Shown in pieces: positions 8,987 to 17,158 of a stretch of DNA of 58,416 nucleotides (within the stretch, counting starts at the first letter, position 1; each line of letters begins with the position of its first letter). The notes below the pieces were generated by a model that was not told the origin of the DNA, searched no databases, and saw only the letters and a program-made list of their open reading frames with translations. This stretch comes from Porcincola sp945869225 (GTDB lineage: Bacteria; Bacillota; Clostridia; Lachnospirales; Lachnospiraceae), in assembly GCF_052118625.1 (NCBI RefSeq), contig NZ_JBQKGW010000018.1, forward strand, positions 1 to 58,416, given 5' to 3'. Both the position numbers and the translations under genes were made by a program.

Positions 8987-9634
8987 ATGAAAAACAATAT
9001 CCTGTTGATCGGTCTTGGATATTTTGGAATGACAGTTGCGAAAAAGCTGACGGAGTACAAACAGGACGTTATGGCGGTCGATATGAGCGAGGAGCGTGTT
9101 GATCTGGCACTTCCCTTTGTGACGAATGCAAGAATCGGCAATGCGACCGATGAGAAGTTTGTCGCCAGCCTCGGTGTGAATGACTACGATTTCTGTATTG
9201 TCGGAATCGGAGACGACTTCCTCAGCTCGCTTCAGACAACAGCTCTTCTCAAGGATTACGGAGCAAAATATGTGGTAGCCCGCGCGACGTCCGATGCGCA
9301 GGAGAAGCTCCTGCTGAGAAATGGAGCTGACAGGGTTGTTTTTCCTGAGAAGACGCTTGCGACATGGACAGCGATCCGCTTCGCCTCGAATCACATCTTC
9401 GACTATCTGGCACTGGATGACCAGTTCTCAATTGCGGAGATCGATGTCCCGAAGCGCTGGGTAGGGAAGACGGTTCATGAACTCGATATCAGGAAGCTTT
9501 ATCATTTAAATATCATTGCACTGAAGGAGGACAATGTCCTGATCCCCGGCGTGGATCCGACAAAGCCTTTAACGGCGAATCAGAGACTGGTTGTACTGGG
9601 ACGAAAAGAAAACATCGATAAATGCTTTCAATGA
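8987..9634 (+). CDS. TrkA/KtrA family potassium uptake regulatory subunit
   Basis: A 215-residue RCK protein forming the cytoplasmic gating ring of the preceding channel. The RCK-N Rossmann motif GLGYFGMTVAKKL opens the protein, with the acidic MAVDMSEERV after the second strand. The TrkA-C ligand domain occupies roughly residues 135-215 (IAEIDVPKRWVGKTV..). GGAGAG just before ATG 8987 favours this start over ATG 8975. No NADH-binding change is obvious. It probably senses ATP/ADP or NADH and couples this to K+ flow. Confidence 0.92.
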   Translation: MKNNILLIGLGYFGMTVAKKLTEYKQDVMAVDMSEERVDLALPFVTNARIGNATDEKFVASLGVNDYDFCIVGIGDDFLSSLQTTALLKDYGAKYVVARATSDAQEKLLLRNGADRVVFPEKTLATWTAIRFASNHIFDYLALDDQFSIAEIDVPKRWVGKTVHELDIRKLYHLNIIALKEDNVLIPGVDPTKPLTANQRLVVLGRKENIDKCFQ

Positions 9635-9661
9635 AAATAATAATAATTACTGAAAAAGTGC

Positions 9662-9690
9662 TTGCATCCGGTTTTCGGGCATGCTAGAAT
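9662..9690 (+). promoter_or_regulatory. rubrerythrin promoter
   Basis: TTGCAT, a 17-base spacer and TAGAAT form a sigma-A promoter. It is followed at 9714-9735 by a perfect 8-bp leader hairpin (TCTGCAGG and complement) that may stabilise the transcript. Confidence 0.6.
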
Positions 9691-9767
9691 GTAGTCACAG
9701 CAGACGAGAAACCTCTGCAGGAGAGAACCTGCAGAATCACGGCATTGAAAAGAAAGGAAAGAAAGAG

Positions 9768-10310
9768 ATGGCAAAAAATCCGTACGCAGGTACCAAGACA
9801 GAGAAAAATCTTCAGGAAGCCCTGGCAGGCGAATCAATGGCGAGAAACAAGTATACATACTTTGCTTCTGTCGCAAAGAAGGCAGGGTATGAGCAGATTG
9901 CGGCGCTGTTCCAGAAGACCGCTGACAATGAGAAGGAGCATGCGAAGCTGTGGTTCAAGCATCTTGGACTTCTCGGCGACACAGCTGAGAACCTGGCTTC
10001 GGCGGCAGAGGGTGAGAATTACGAGTGGACGGACATGTATGACCGCATGGCGAAGGATGCCGATGAGGAAGGATTCCATGAGCTGGCGGAGCAGTTCAGA
10101 AGGGTAGCAGCGATTGAGAAAACACATGAAGAGCGCTACCGCAAGCTTCTTCACAACGTCGAGGCGAAGGAAGTCTTCGAGAAGAGCGGCGTAGTAGTCT
10201 GGGAGTGCAGAAACTGCGGACATGTCGTTGTCGGAACAAAGGCTCCGGATGTGTGTCCGGTCTGCTATCATCCGCAGTCTTTCTTTGAGGTTCGCGCAGA
10301 GAACTATTGA
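9768..10310 (+). CDS. rubrerythrin
   Basis: A 180-residue non-haem diiron peroxidase that removes hydrogen peroxide in anaerobes. The four-helix diiron domain carries the expected E and ExxH ligands (LAGESMARNKY, NEKEHAKLW, AAIEKTHEERY). A rubredoxin domain closes the protein, with CxxC pairs ECRNCGH and VCPVCYH. AAAGGAAAG precedes ATG 9768; the frame stays open upstream, but the earlier start would overlap the promoter. It has its own promoter and terminator. Electrons would come from rubredoxin or an NAD(P)H reductase that is not next to it. Confidence 0.96.
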   Translation: MAKNPYAGTKTEKNLQEALAGESMARNKYTYFASVAKKAGYEQIAALFQKTADNEKEHAKLWFKHLGLLGDTAENLASAAEGENYEWTDMYDRMAKDADEEGFHELAEQFRRVAAIEKTHEERYRKLLHNVEAKEVFEKSGVVVWECRNCGHVVVGTKAPDVCPVCYHPQSFFEVRAENY

Positions 10311-10404
10311 CAGGCAGTGCTGCCCAGCAGAGCCTGATGAGAAAACACGGCTCCGGAACGGTGAAGGAGCCTGAACAGCATGGCAGATCGTGCCATAAGG
10401 CAAA

Positions 10405-10456
10405 AGAGAAGCGGTACAGCCAGGATCGCATATCATTCAGGCTGAACCGCTTCTCT
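10405..10456. terminator. bidirectional terminator between rubrerythrin and the DtxR-type gene
   Basis: Arms of 17 bases pair with one mismatch (AGAGAAGCGG and CCGCTTCTCT as outer ends) around an 18-base loop. A-rich and T-rich flanks let it serve both convergent genes. Confidence 0.75.
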
Positions 10457-10476
10457 ATTTGTATGACTGCTTTCTA

Positions 10477-10920
10477 TTACTGCCTGTCTGTGTCCGCCGC
10501 CGTGCTCTTTTGTTCCTTTTCACCCTGCTCTGTGATATAGCGCTTGATTGCCGCAAAGCTCTCCGGACTGAGGTCATGCTCGATCTTGCAGGCGTCAGCA
10601 GCGGCTGTCGTCTGGTCGACACCAAGACTGGTCAGCCAGCAGGAAAAAAATTTGTGGCGTTCGTAGATTGTGCTGGCAATCTTCAGACCTTCGTCTGTGA
10701 GATAGATATATCCCTCCGGCGTCACAGTGATCAGATCGTTCTCACGGAGGTTTTTCATCGCAATGCTGATACTGGATTTCTTGTAGCCAAGCTCATTCGC
10801 GACGTCGACGGAGCGGACGACAGGCTTCTGCTCGCTGAGCATCAGGATGGCTTCCAGATAGTTCTGGGCGGATTCGGTTGTGTGATATGGACGTGAAGAG
10901 TGTAATGTGGTCTCACTCAT
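10477..10920 (-). CDS. DtxR-family metal-dependent repressor (MntR/IdeR-like)
   Basis: A 147-residue regulator with an N-terminal winged helix (SAQNYLEAILML, SVDVANELGYKKSSISIAMKNL) followed by the metal-binding dimer domain (HKFFSCWLTSLGV, ADACKIEHDLS). The SH3-like third domain is absent, as in MntR. AAAGGAG sits seven bases before the ATG. It lies right after feoB in the same direction behind a terminator. Its own upstream region has an operator with the same layout as the one before the feo operon. This suggests an iron-responsive role, but Mn2+ cannot be excluded from the sequence. Confidence 0.88.
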   Translation of the reverse strand: MSETTLHSSRPYHTTESAQNYLEAILMLSEQKPVVRSVDVANELGYKKSSISIAMKNLRENDLITVTPEGYIYLTDEGLKIASTIYERHKFFSCWLTSLGVDQTTAAADACKIEHDLSPESFAAIKRYITEQGEKEQKSTAADTDRQ

Positions 10921-10940
10921 AGCGATTCTCCTTTACATTA

Positions 10941-10964
10941 TTAGATATTTCTAACGAATGTTAG
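10941..10964 (-). promoter_or_regulatory. candidate DtxR-family operator, autoregulatory
   Basis: On the minus strand the site reads CTAAC-N4-GTTAG-N6-CTAA, two overlapping inverted repeats, about 20 bases before the repressor start codon. The same half sites with identical spacing occur before the feo operon at 14362-14386. Confidence 0.6.
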
Positions 10965-11021
10965 CACACAGGAGGCATCCTTGTCAATCAAGAGACACAA
11001 ATTAAATTGAGCGCAACAATA

Positions 11022-11055
11022 ATCCGGGAGAGGCCGGCCGTGGGCTCTCCCGGAT
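11022..11055 (-). terminator. terminator of the feo operon
   Basis: ATCCGGGAGAG and its perfect complement pair around a GC-rich loop just after the feoB stop, followed on the minus strand by TATTGTTG. Confidence 0.7.
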
Positions 11056-11086
11056 GAATTCAGAACAGATTGTGAATGAACAGAAA

Positions 11087-13276
11087 TTATACTGCTTCCG
11101 ATACGGATCTTTTGCTGTATGTCTTTGTATTCTTGTATGGGTCTGGTCTGAAGAGCAGATACAGCATGATGATCAGAAGGATCACTGCAGCCGCTGTCCA
11201 GGCTGTGAATCCATTCGCACGCAGGATCCAGAGCTGATAGACGATCAGGCTGGAGACATAGGCGAACACATTCTGATACAGAATCGCGAACCAGAACCAC
11301 TTCCGGTCGTTCATTTCCGCTGCCATGGTACCGATTGCCGCAAGGCACGGAGAATCCAGCAGGTTGAACAGCAGGAAGGAGAAGGCTGCCGCCGCACTCG
11401 GGAACCAGGAAGCGATGGCTTGCCCGACCACAGCCGTGTCTTCGGAAGCGTCGGAGGCGACATGCGCCAGGACGCCCATCGTAGAGACGATGGATTCCTT
11501 CGCTGTGAAGCCGGAGATTGTCGCGGCGACAGGCTGCCACTCGCCAAAGCCGAGCGGACGGAAGATGACGGCAATTGCGCCGCCGATCGCAGCGAGAACA
11601 GAGGAATTCGGACTGTCAACAAGACCGAAGCGGCCGTTTTCCATACCGAAGCTGGACAGGAACCACATGACAAGGGTTGCGATGAAGAGAACGGTTCCCG
11701 CCTTCTTCAGGAAAGCCTTCAGCCGCTCCCAGACATGCATCAGAACGGTCTTTGGCTGCGGAATGTGGTACTGCGGGAGCTCCATGACAAACGGAGCTGC
11801 TTTACCTGAGAACGGTTTTGTCTTTTTGAGCATGACGGCAGAAATCAGGACAGCAGCGATTCCGACAAAGTACATCATGGGTGCCATCCAACCGCCCGCT
11901 GTGAATGTTCCGGTTACGGAGTAGCTGGTGATGATGCCGCCCATCAGCGCGATGACAGGGAGCTTGGCGCCGCACGGGATGAAGGTTGCTGTCATGATGG
12001 TGAGACGGCGGTCGTTGTCCTGGTCGATGGTCTTGCTGGACATGATGCCCGGGACGCCGCAGCCGGATGAAATCAGCAGCGGGATGAAGCTTTTTCCGGA
12101 CAGACCAAAATGTCTGAATACCCGGTCCATGACGAAAGCGATGCGAACCATGTAGCCGCAGTCTTCAAGGATGGACAGAAACAGGAACAGGAAAGCCATC
12201 TGCGGCGTGAAGCCGAGGACGGCGCCGAGCCCGCCGATCACGCCATCGGATATGGCGCTGATGAGCACACTGTTCGCGTGCAGAGCAGTCAGACCATTTA
12301 CCACAGCCTCCTGGACAAAGGGCGTCGCGACATCGTTGATCCAGTCTGTGAAGAAGCCGCCCATGCTGTTGATGGAAAGATAGTAGACCAGGAACATGAT
12401 CCCGGCAAAGATCGGGATTCCGAAGATCCGGCTTGTAACGATCTGGTCAATCTTGTCAGAGGTCGTCAGCTTCTCGCCGGATTTCTTCACGGCAGCCTTC
12501 ACCGCTTTCTGGATAAAGGCATATCGCTCATCGGTGACGATGGATTCCATATCGGAATCCTCCTTCTTCTCGATGGCAGCGCGTTCGGCGGCTATGACCT
12601 TGAGCTGACTTTCAGACAGGGAAAGCTGTGCGGAGACCTTGGAATCATTCTCCAGCATCTTGATGGCATACCATCTGCGCTTTTGCTGAGGGATGGAAAC
12701 CGGTAGAATCATTTCCACATTTCTGATAGCGGCCTCAAGCTCCTTTGAGAATATTTCAGGAGGAAGGGCATGGCTGTTTTCGGCGCCTGTTGCAGCTGCC
12801 TGCTTTGCAAGCTGATCCAGGCCTTCTCCGCGCAGGGCGGAGGTCGGTACAATCTCGCAGCCGAGGATAGAGCCGAGTCGTTCGGTGTCAACGCGGATAC
12901 CGCGCTTCTTCAGCAGGTCTGCCATGTTCAGGGCGATGACAACCGGGACGCCAGTCTCGATCAGCTGGGTGGTCAGATACAGATTCCGTTCAATGTTGGT
13001 TGCATCGACCAGGTCGATGATGACGTCCGGATTCTCACCCAGGATATAGTCCCGGCTGACGACTTCTTCAAGTGTGTAGGGAGAAAGCGAGTAGATGCCG
13101 GGAAGATCGGTGACGATCGTATCGCTGCTGCCGAATTTCCCCTTCATCTTTCCTTCTTTTTTCTCAACAGTGACGCCAGGCCAGTTTCCGACATACTGGC
13201 TGCTTCCCGTCAGGGCGTTGAACATCGTTGTCTTCCCGCAGTTCGGGTTGCCGGCAAGTGCAAATTTCAGTGCCAT
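11087..13276 (-). CDS. feoB: ferrous iron transport GTPase/permease FeoB
   Basis: A 729-residue Fe2+ uptake protein. The N-terminal G domain shows G1 GNPNCGKTT (residues 9-17), G3 DLPGIYSL, G4 NMAD and G5 TSALRG. The membrane part has the two Gate regions with SILEDCGYMVRIAFVMDR and SSGCGVPGIMSSKT, whose Cys and Glu are typical for metal passage. GGAGGA lies five bases before ATG at 13276; an ATG 12 bases earlier overlaps that ribosome site and is unlikely. It is the last and largest gene of the operon HMA-feoA-feoA-feoB. Confidence 0.96.
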   Translation of the reverse strand: MALKFALAGNPNCGKTTMFNALTGSSQYVGNWPGVTVEKKEGKMKGKFGSSDTIVTDLPGIYSLSPYTLEEVVSRDYILGENPDVIIDLVDATNIERNLYLTTQLIETGVPVVIALNMADLLKKRGIRVDTERLGSILGCEIVPTSALRGEGLDQLAKQAAATGAENSHALPPEIFSKELEAAIRNVEMILPVSIPQQKRRWYAIKMLENDSKVSAQLSLSESQLKVIAAERAAIEKKEDSDMESIVTDERYAFIQKAVKAAVKKSGEKLTTSDKIDQIVTSRIFGIPIFAGIMFLVYYLSINSMGGFFTDWINDVATPFVQEAVVNGLTALHANSVLISAISDGVIGGLGAVLGFTPQMAFLFLFLSILEDCGYMVRIAFVMDRVFRHFGLSGKSFIPLLISSGCGVPGIMSSKTIDQDNDRRLTIMTATFIPCGAKLPVIALMGGIITSYSVTGTFTAGGWMAPMMYFVGIAAVLISAVMLKKTKPFSGKAAPFVMELPQYHIPQPKTVLMHVWERLKAFLKKAGTVLFIATLVMWFLSSFGMENGRFGLVDSPNSSVLAAIGGAIAVIFRPLGFGEWQPVAATISGFTAKESIVSTMGVLAHVASDASEDTAVVGQAIASWFPSAAAAFSFLLFNLLDSPCLAAIGTMAAEMNDRKWFWFAILYQNVFAYVSSLIVYQLWILRANGFTAWTAAAVILLIIMLYLLFRPDPYKNTKTYSKRSVSEAV

Positions 13277-13484
13277 AGGTTCCTCCATCTGTTTCGATCC
13301 GTCCGGTTCGGGCGCCTGGACATCCTGATGTCTGTGGCGGCCGACTTTCCTTGTCAGGTACGGCAGTCTTATCCCTGTTCCGACATGACGGCCTGTCTGA
13401 AACGGCTGACCGTCCGAACGTGTCCGGAGAACTGGAATTAAACGTGCCTATATTAAGTTGCATATAACTAACTATCATTCAAAT

Positions 13485-13507
13485 AAAAAATCGGTTTCAT
13501 CAACCGA
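13485..13507 (-). terminator. hairpin terminator between feoA and feoB
   Basis: On the minus strand TCGGTT pairs with AACCGA around a short loop and is followed by six T. It directly follows the FeoA stop, so feoB may be partly uncoupled. The 220-bp gap downstream also holds an AT-rich stretch near 13450-13480 that could hold a second promoter. Confidence 0.6.
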
Positions 13508-13721
13508 CTTTGATGATGTCTGCGTCATTCTTGCGGACGGTCAGCTCATATCCGCGGACGGTCAGCTCGACCGGATCTCCGAGCGGGGCAACCTTACGGA
13601 CGTAGAGCTCCGTCCCTTTTGTAATCCCCATATCCATGATCCTTCTTCTGACAGCGCCGTCTCCGTCAATTTTGACGACCCTGACCGTCTGCCCGACCGG
13701 GACATCTTTGAGTGACATCAT
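13500..13721 (-). CDS. feoA: FeoA family protein (copy 2)
   Basis: A 73-residue SH3-like FeoA domain that assists FeoB at the membrane. The conserved core RRRIMDMGITKGTELYVRKVAPLGDPVELTVRGYELTVRK-type pattern is complete; the motif D-M-G-I..G and the final YELTVRKNDA stretch are clear. The GGAGGAGGAG site precedes ATG 13721; an upstream TTG in frame lies within that site. It is the FeoA copy closest to feoB and the better match to the classical FeoA. Confidence 0.9.
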   Translation of the reverse strand: MMSLKDVPVGQTVRVVKIDGDGAVRRRIMDMGITKGTELYVRKVAPLGDPVELTVRGYELTVRKNDADIIKVG

Positions 13722-13768
13722 GATTTTCTCCTCCTCCAATATTTTTTTGTATCAAAATGCTGCAATGA

Positions 13769-13987
13769 TCAGCAGGGATCCACCAGAATGTGGCTGGCTG
13801 TTCCTCTGTTCAGTGCAATCCGGCTGTCCTTGACCTGAAGAATCAGATTCCCGGCCAGTTCGGACACGACTGTTACCTGGTCGCCTGTGATGAAACCAAG
13901 CTCGACCAGATGCTGCCGGACATCCTCGCAGCCTTTGATTCCTCTGATGACGACCGTGTCTCCTGCCTGAGATAGTGCAAGCGGCAT
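13769..13987 (-). CDS. feoA: FeoA family protein (copy 1)
   Basis: A 72-residue FeoA-type SH3 domain with the pattern RQHLVELGFITGDQVTVV and a closing SRIALNRGTASHILV. It is more divergent than the neighbouring copy: the turn before LGF is DVRQH and the end is NRGTAS rather than the usual residues. AAAGGAG lies six bases before ATG 13987 and three bases before ATG 13990; the former spacing is better. Clostridia often carry two FeoA proteins before FeoB, perhaps as a heteromeric regulator. Confidence 0.85.
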   Translation of the reverse strand: MPLALSQAGDTVVIRGIKGCEDVRQHLVELGFITGDQVTVVSELAGNLILQVKDSRIALNRGTASHILVDPC

Positions 13988-14062
13988 CATATGCTCCTTT
14001 CCGCTCCCGACGCGGGAGCTCTCCCCTGCCATGGCACCATGCAGGCAGAGGGATTACCCTGT

Positions 14063-14317
14063 TCAACGTCTGTGGAAGAACCCCTTCTTTTCATAAGGCT
14101 CGATGGAAACAGACTCACAGCGATAGCCGGTATCGTCGACTGCTTTCTGGAGTTCCCCTTGATCGATTTCACCTTCTATGCGGAAAGATGCGCGATCATG
14201 CCCATGCGAAGCATGAACAGCTTTTGCTGAAGGATACAGCTTTCTGATCACATCACAGATGTGGGCTTCGCACATGCCGCACCGCATTCCAGTCACCTTC
14301 ATGGTAACCTGCTTCAA
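14063..14317 (-). CDS. heavy-metal-associated (HMA) domain protein
   Basis: An 84-residue ferredoxin-fold HMA protein with the metal motif GMRCGMCEAH near residues 10-19, then VIRKLYPSAKAV and a degenerate back half. The MxCxxCE-H spacing is that of small metallochaperones found at the head of clostridial feo operons. The start is unusual: AAAAGGGGTGA, almost a perfect anti-16S match, lies before TTG 14317. GTG 14326 overlaps that site and ATG 14302 has only a weak site. I infer a TTG start. It may bind iron or copper; the role in Feo transport is not known. Confidence 0.75.
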   Translation of the reverse strand: MKQVTMKVTGMRCGMCEAHICDVIRKLYPSAKAVHASHGHDRASFRIEGEIDQGELQKAVDDTGYRCESVSIEPYEKKGFFHRR

Positions 14318-14361
14318 GTCCTTCACCCCTTTTCCGGAAATATTCTTTCGATTTCCTTATC

Positions 14362-14386
14362 GTAAGTAAATGCTAACATAAGTAAG
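14362..14386 (-). promoter_or_regulatory. candidate DtxR-family operator at the feo promoter
   Basis: On the minus strand: CTTAC-N4-GTTAG-N6-CTTAC. A -35 TTGACA at 14394-14399 places the -10 region (TAGCAT, about 14370-14375) inside the site, so a bound repressor would block transcription of the HMA-feoA-feoA-feoB operon. Confidence 0.6.
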
Positions 14387-14514
14387 ATATAGCTGTCAAG
14401 AATACGAATTATAAAACTTTTGTATGTCTGGGCTTCCAATGTGAAGCCGAAGGTGCTATATTGAAACCGGATGAAATGATCAGCACCTGGTTCTATATAG
14501 AAAGGATTTCGAAT

Positions 14515-14754
14515 ATGGGAATTTTGGTAGACGTGATTCTGATTGCAGCGATCGGCGGGTATGCCGGCTATCTGATCTGGCACATTCTGAGCAGTATGAA
14601 AGCAGGAAAGGGGAACCCGTACGGATGCAGCGGAGACTGCGGAAAGTGCGGAGGCGGCTGTTCCTGCTCCTGCAGCCGTCAGGTGTCTGTAAAACATGAA
14701 GTCAGGCACGCAGACAGGCGGGTGAAAGAGGAAAGGGTTTCTGGAAGAGGTTGA
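14515..14754 (+). CDS. FeoB-associated Cys-rich membrane protein
   Basis: A 79-residue small membrane protein divergent from the feo operon. One transmembrane helix (residues 2-25, GILVDVILIAAIGGYAGYLI) is followed by a cytoplasmic Cys-rich patch with CSGDCGKCGGGCSCSCS, then a basic tail. This family occurs next to FeoB in many Clostridia and is thought to help iron entry, though its mechanism is unknown. AAAGGA lies nine bases before ATG 14515. It shares the 200-bp divergent regulatory region with feo, including the candidate repressor operator. Confidence 0.85.
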   Translation: MGILVDVILIAAIGGYAGYLIWHILSSMKAGKGNPYGCSGDCGKCGGGCSCSCSRQVSVKHEVRHADRRVKEERVSGRG

Positions 14755-14805
14755 CGACCCGGGAGGGCGGATGCCCTGACAGGCTTCCAGGATCAAGCAG
14801 ACGAT

Positions 14806-14840
14806 GGAAAGCGGCAGGCGGCAGAAGCCTGCCGCTTTCC
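14806..14840 (+). terminator. strong hairpin after the Cys-rich protein gene
   Basis: A perfect 14-bp stem (GGAAAGCGGCAGGC and complement) with a 7-base loop. There is no clear T-run behind it, so termination is inferred from position and stability. Confidence 0.55.
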
Positions 14841-14942
14841 GCTTCCAGAGAAACCCTGCTTCGGACTTTGTTTCAAACGTATCCTTCGCGCGGACAGGAA
14901 GCCTTGCCTGCTTTACCAGTCTCGCAATCTGTACGGCGCCAT

Positions 14943-14950
14943 GCTATAAT
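14943..14950 (+). promoter_or_regulatory. extended -10 promoter of the acetolactate synthase genes
   Basis: A perfect TATAAT (14945-14950) with an upstream TG gives an extended -10 box 45 bases before ilvB. I see no T-box or leader peptide in the short 5' leader. Confidence 0.5.
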
Positions 14951-14994
14951 GGCGTCAGTCTGTTAAACATGTTCAGAGTCAGGAGGAGCTTTCC

Positions 14995-16620
14995 ATGAAT
15001 GGTGCGGAGGCGATGGTGCAGTGCCTTCTGGAGGAGGGCGTCGATACGATCTTCGGGATTCCGGGGGTCGCGATTGCGCCGTTCTATGAGGCGATGTACG
15101 AGAATCAGGATAAAATCACCCACATCCTGGTCCGGCAGGAGCAGGCGGCGGGGCACGCGGCAAGCGGATATGCCAGGATCTCCGGGAGACCCGGCGTCTG
15201 TGTCGCTTCGTCCGGTCCCGGGGCGACAAATCTGATCACAGCGCTGGCGACTGCTTACGCGGACAGTATCCCGATCATCGCGATCACCGGCCAGGTGGCG
15301 AGCACGCTGCTGGGACGTGACGTGTTTCAGGAAGCAGATATGAGAGGTGCGACAGAATCATTTGTCAAGTACAGTTATCTGGTCCGGAACGTGAATGACA
15401 TTCCGCAGATATTCAAAGAGGCGTTCTATATCGCGAACACCGGCCGCAAGGGCCCGGTGCTGATCGACATCCCCTGTGATATCCAGAAGATGACCCTGAA
15501 GAAGGAATTCTCCTATCCGAAGTCGGTTGACATCCGGGGATACAAGCCGAACACAAAGGGCAACCGCCAGCAGATGGAGAAGGTGATCGAAAGCATCAAC
15601 AAGGCGAAAAAGCCGCTGATCTGCGTCGGAGGCGGGGTGATCCTGGGACAGGCACAGAAGGAGGTTCGCTCATTCTGTGAGAAGTTCCGGATTCCGATGG
15701 TCAGCACGATGATGGGAATCGGCGTCATGCCGAAGAAACATCCGCTGTATTTCGGAATGCTGGGGAACAATGGAAAGCCTTATGCGAACAAGGCGGTCGC
15801 AGGATCAGATCTTCTGATCATCGTCGGTGCACGGGTGGCGGACCGGGCGGTTCCGAAGCCGGACGAGCTGGAACGGAAGGTCAGTGTCATCCACATCGAC
15901 ATTGACTCGGCGGAGATTGGGAAGAACATGGGACCGACGCTGCCGCTTGTAGGAGATGCGAAGGATATCTTTGCCCAGCTTCTGGAGGCGGATATTCAGA
16001 TTGATACCAGCGGATGGCTCATGCAGCTGGAGGAGGTCAAGAAGACGACGGTGGACCACAGGGTTTTCAGCGACAAGCTGGTGAACCCGATGACCTTCGT
16101 CAAGACCCTTTCTGACAAGATGGACAGGGATGCCATCTATGTGGCAGATGTCGGACAGAATCAGCTGTGGTCCGCTGACAATTACATCATGAAGGAAGGG
16201 CGGTTCCTCACAACGGGCGGTATGGGAACCATGGGCTATTCGATCCCGGCCTCCATCGGGGCGCGGTTTGCGGCACCGGACCGGCAAGTCGTCACGGTCT
16301 GCGGAGACGGCGCTTTCCAGATGAGCATGTACGAGCTGGGAACCATTGCGGTCGCAAAGCTGCCGATGAAGATCATCGTGGTGAAGAACCGATACCTCGG
16401 GCTGGTGCGGGAACATCAGGAGAAGGTCTATGACGGACACTACTTCGGCACACAGCTGGAGGACTATCCCAGATATGATCATCTTGCGAGGGCCTATGAT
16501 ATGCAGTATTTCGAGGCCTGGAGCAACGAGGAACTGGATGACAGGCTGGACGCATTTCTGAAGGCGGATGGTGCGGCGCTGATGGTTGTGAACATCGACA
16601 GTGCGAACAATACAAAGTGA
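14995..16620 (+). CDS. ilvB: acetolactate synthase, large (catalytic) subunit
   Basis: A 541-residue thiamine-diphosphate enzyme joining two pyruvates to acetolactate, the first common step of valine and leucine synthesis. The catalytic Glu is E49 in VRQEQAAGHAASGYAR. The TPP/Mg2+ motif begins at GDGAFQMSMYEL near residue 440. The central FAD-type domain is present (GARVADRAVPKP). AGGAGGAG precedes ATG 14995. The regulatory subunit follows 12 bp later, which supports an anabolic acetolactate synthase over a carboligase. It is slightly short compared with typical IlvB (about 560). Confidence 0.93.
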   Translation: MNGAEAMVQCLLEEGVDTIFGIPGVAIAPFYEAMYENQDKITHILVRQEQAAGHAASGYARISGRPGVCVASSGPGATNLITALATAYADSIPIIAITGQVASTLLGRDVFQEADMRGATESFVKYSYLVRNVNDIPQIFKEAFYIANTGRKGPVLIDIPCDIQKMTLKKEFSYPKSVDIRGYKPNTKGNRQQMEKVIESINKAKKPLICVGGGVILGQAQKEVRSFCEKFRIPMVSTMMGIGVMPKKHPLYFGMLGNNGKPYANKAVAGSDLLIIVGARVADRAVPKPDELERKVSVIHIDIDSAEIGKNMGPTLPLVGDAKDIFAQLLEADIQIDTSGWLMQLEEVKKTTVDHRVFSDKLVNPMTFVKTLSDKMDRDAIYVADVGQNQLWSADNYIMKEGRFLTTGGMGTMGYSIPASIGARFAAPDRQVVTVCGDGAFQMSMYELGTIAVAKLPMKIIVVKNRYLGLVREHQEKVYDGHYFGTQLEDYPRYDHLARAYDMQYFEAWSNEELDDRLDAFLKADGAALMVVNIDSANNTK

Positions 16621-16632
16621 GGACGGACAGGG

Positions 16633-17106
16633 ATGAAAGGAATATTTTCGGTTCTTGTGGAGAATAAAGACGGTGTCCTGTCCGGGATCTCCGGACTGTT
16701 TGCCCGAAGAGGATACAACATCGACAGCCTTGCCGTCGGGGAGACGGACAAGCATGATGTCTCCAGCATGACGATTGTATCGACAGGCGACGAACGGACG
16801 ATTGACCAGATCGAAAAGCAGCTGAACAAGAAGCCGGATGTCATCAAGGTGAGAAGGCTGGAGGAGTCCAAGGCAGTCGAGCTGGAAATGATGATGATCA
16901 AGGTTTCCTACTCAGCGACAAACCGGGCTTCGCTGATCGAGCTGTGCAGTGTGATGGGCGCGAAGATTATGCATGTGACGATGAAGTATATGATCATCGA
17001 GCTGGCAAAGGAGCCGGAGACACTGGATGAGTTCGTGATGCTGTGCAAGCCGTACGGCATCCTGGAGGTGCAGCGAACCGGAACGATTGCAATGTCGAAA
17101 AAGTAA
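16633..17106 (+). CDS. ilvN: acetolactate synthase, small regulatory subunit
   Basis: A 157-residue subunit with an N-terminal ACT domain (FSVLVENKDGVLSGISGLFARRGYNIDSLAVG, visible from residue 5) and a C-terminal domain ending near GTIAM. ACT domains bind valine for feedback inhibition. The gene starts 12 bp after ilvB stops, so the two are translated from one mRNA. Length equals the usual IlvH/IlvN size. Confidence 0.94.
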   Translation: MKGIFSVLVENKDGVLSGISGLFARRGYNIDSLAVGETDKHDVSSMTIVSTGDERTIDQIEKQLNKKPDVIKVRRLEESKAVELEMMMIKVSYSATNRASLIELCSVMGAKIMHVTMKYMIIELAKEPETLDEFVMLCKPYGILEVQRTGTIAMSKK

Positions 17107-17158
17107 ACACTGTAATGTAGTAAACTGGACGGGGCAATGACCCGGAAAGGAGGCGCAG

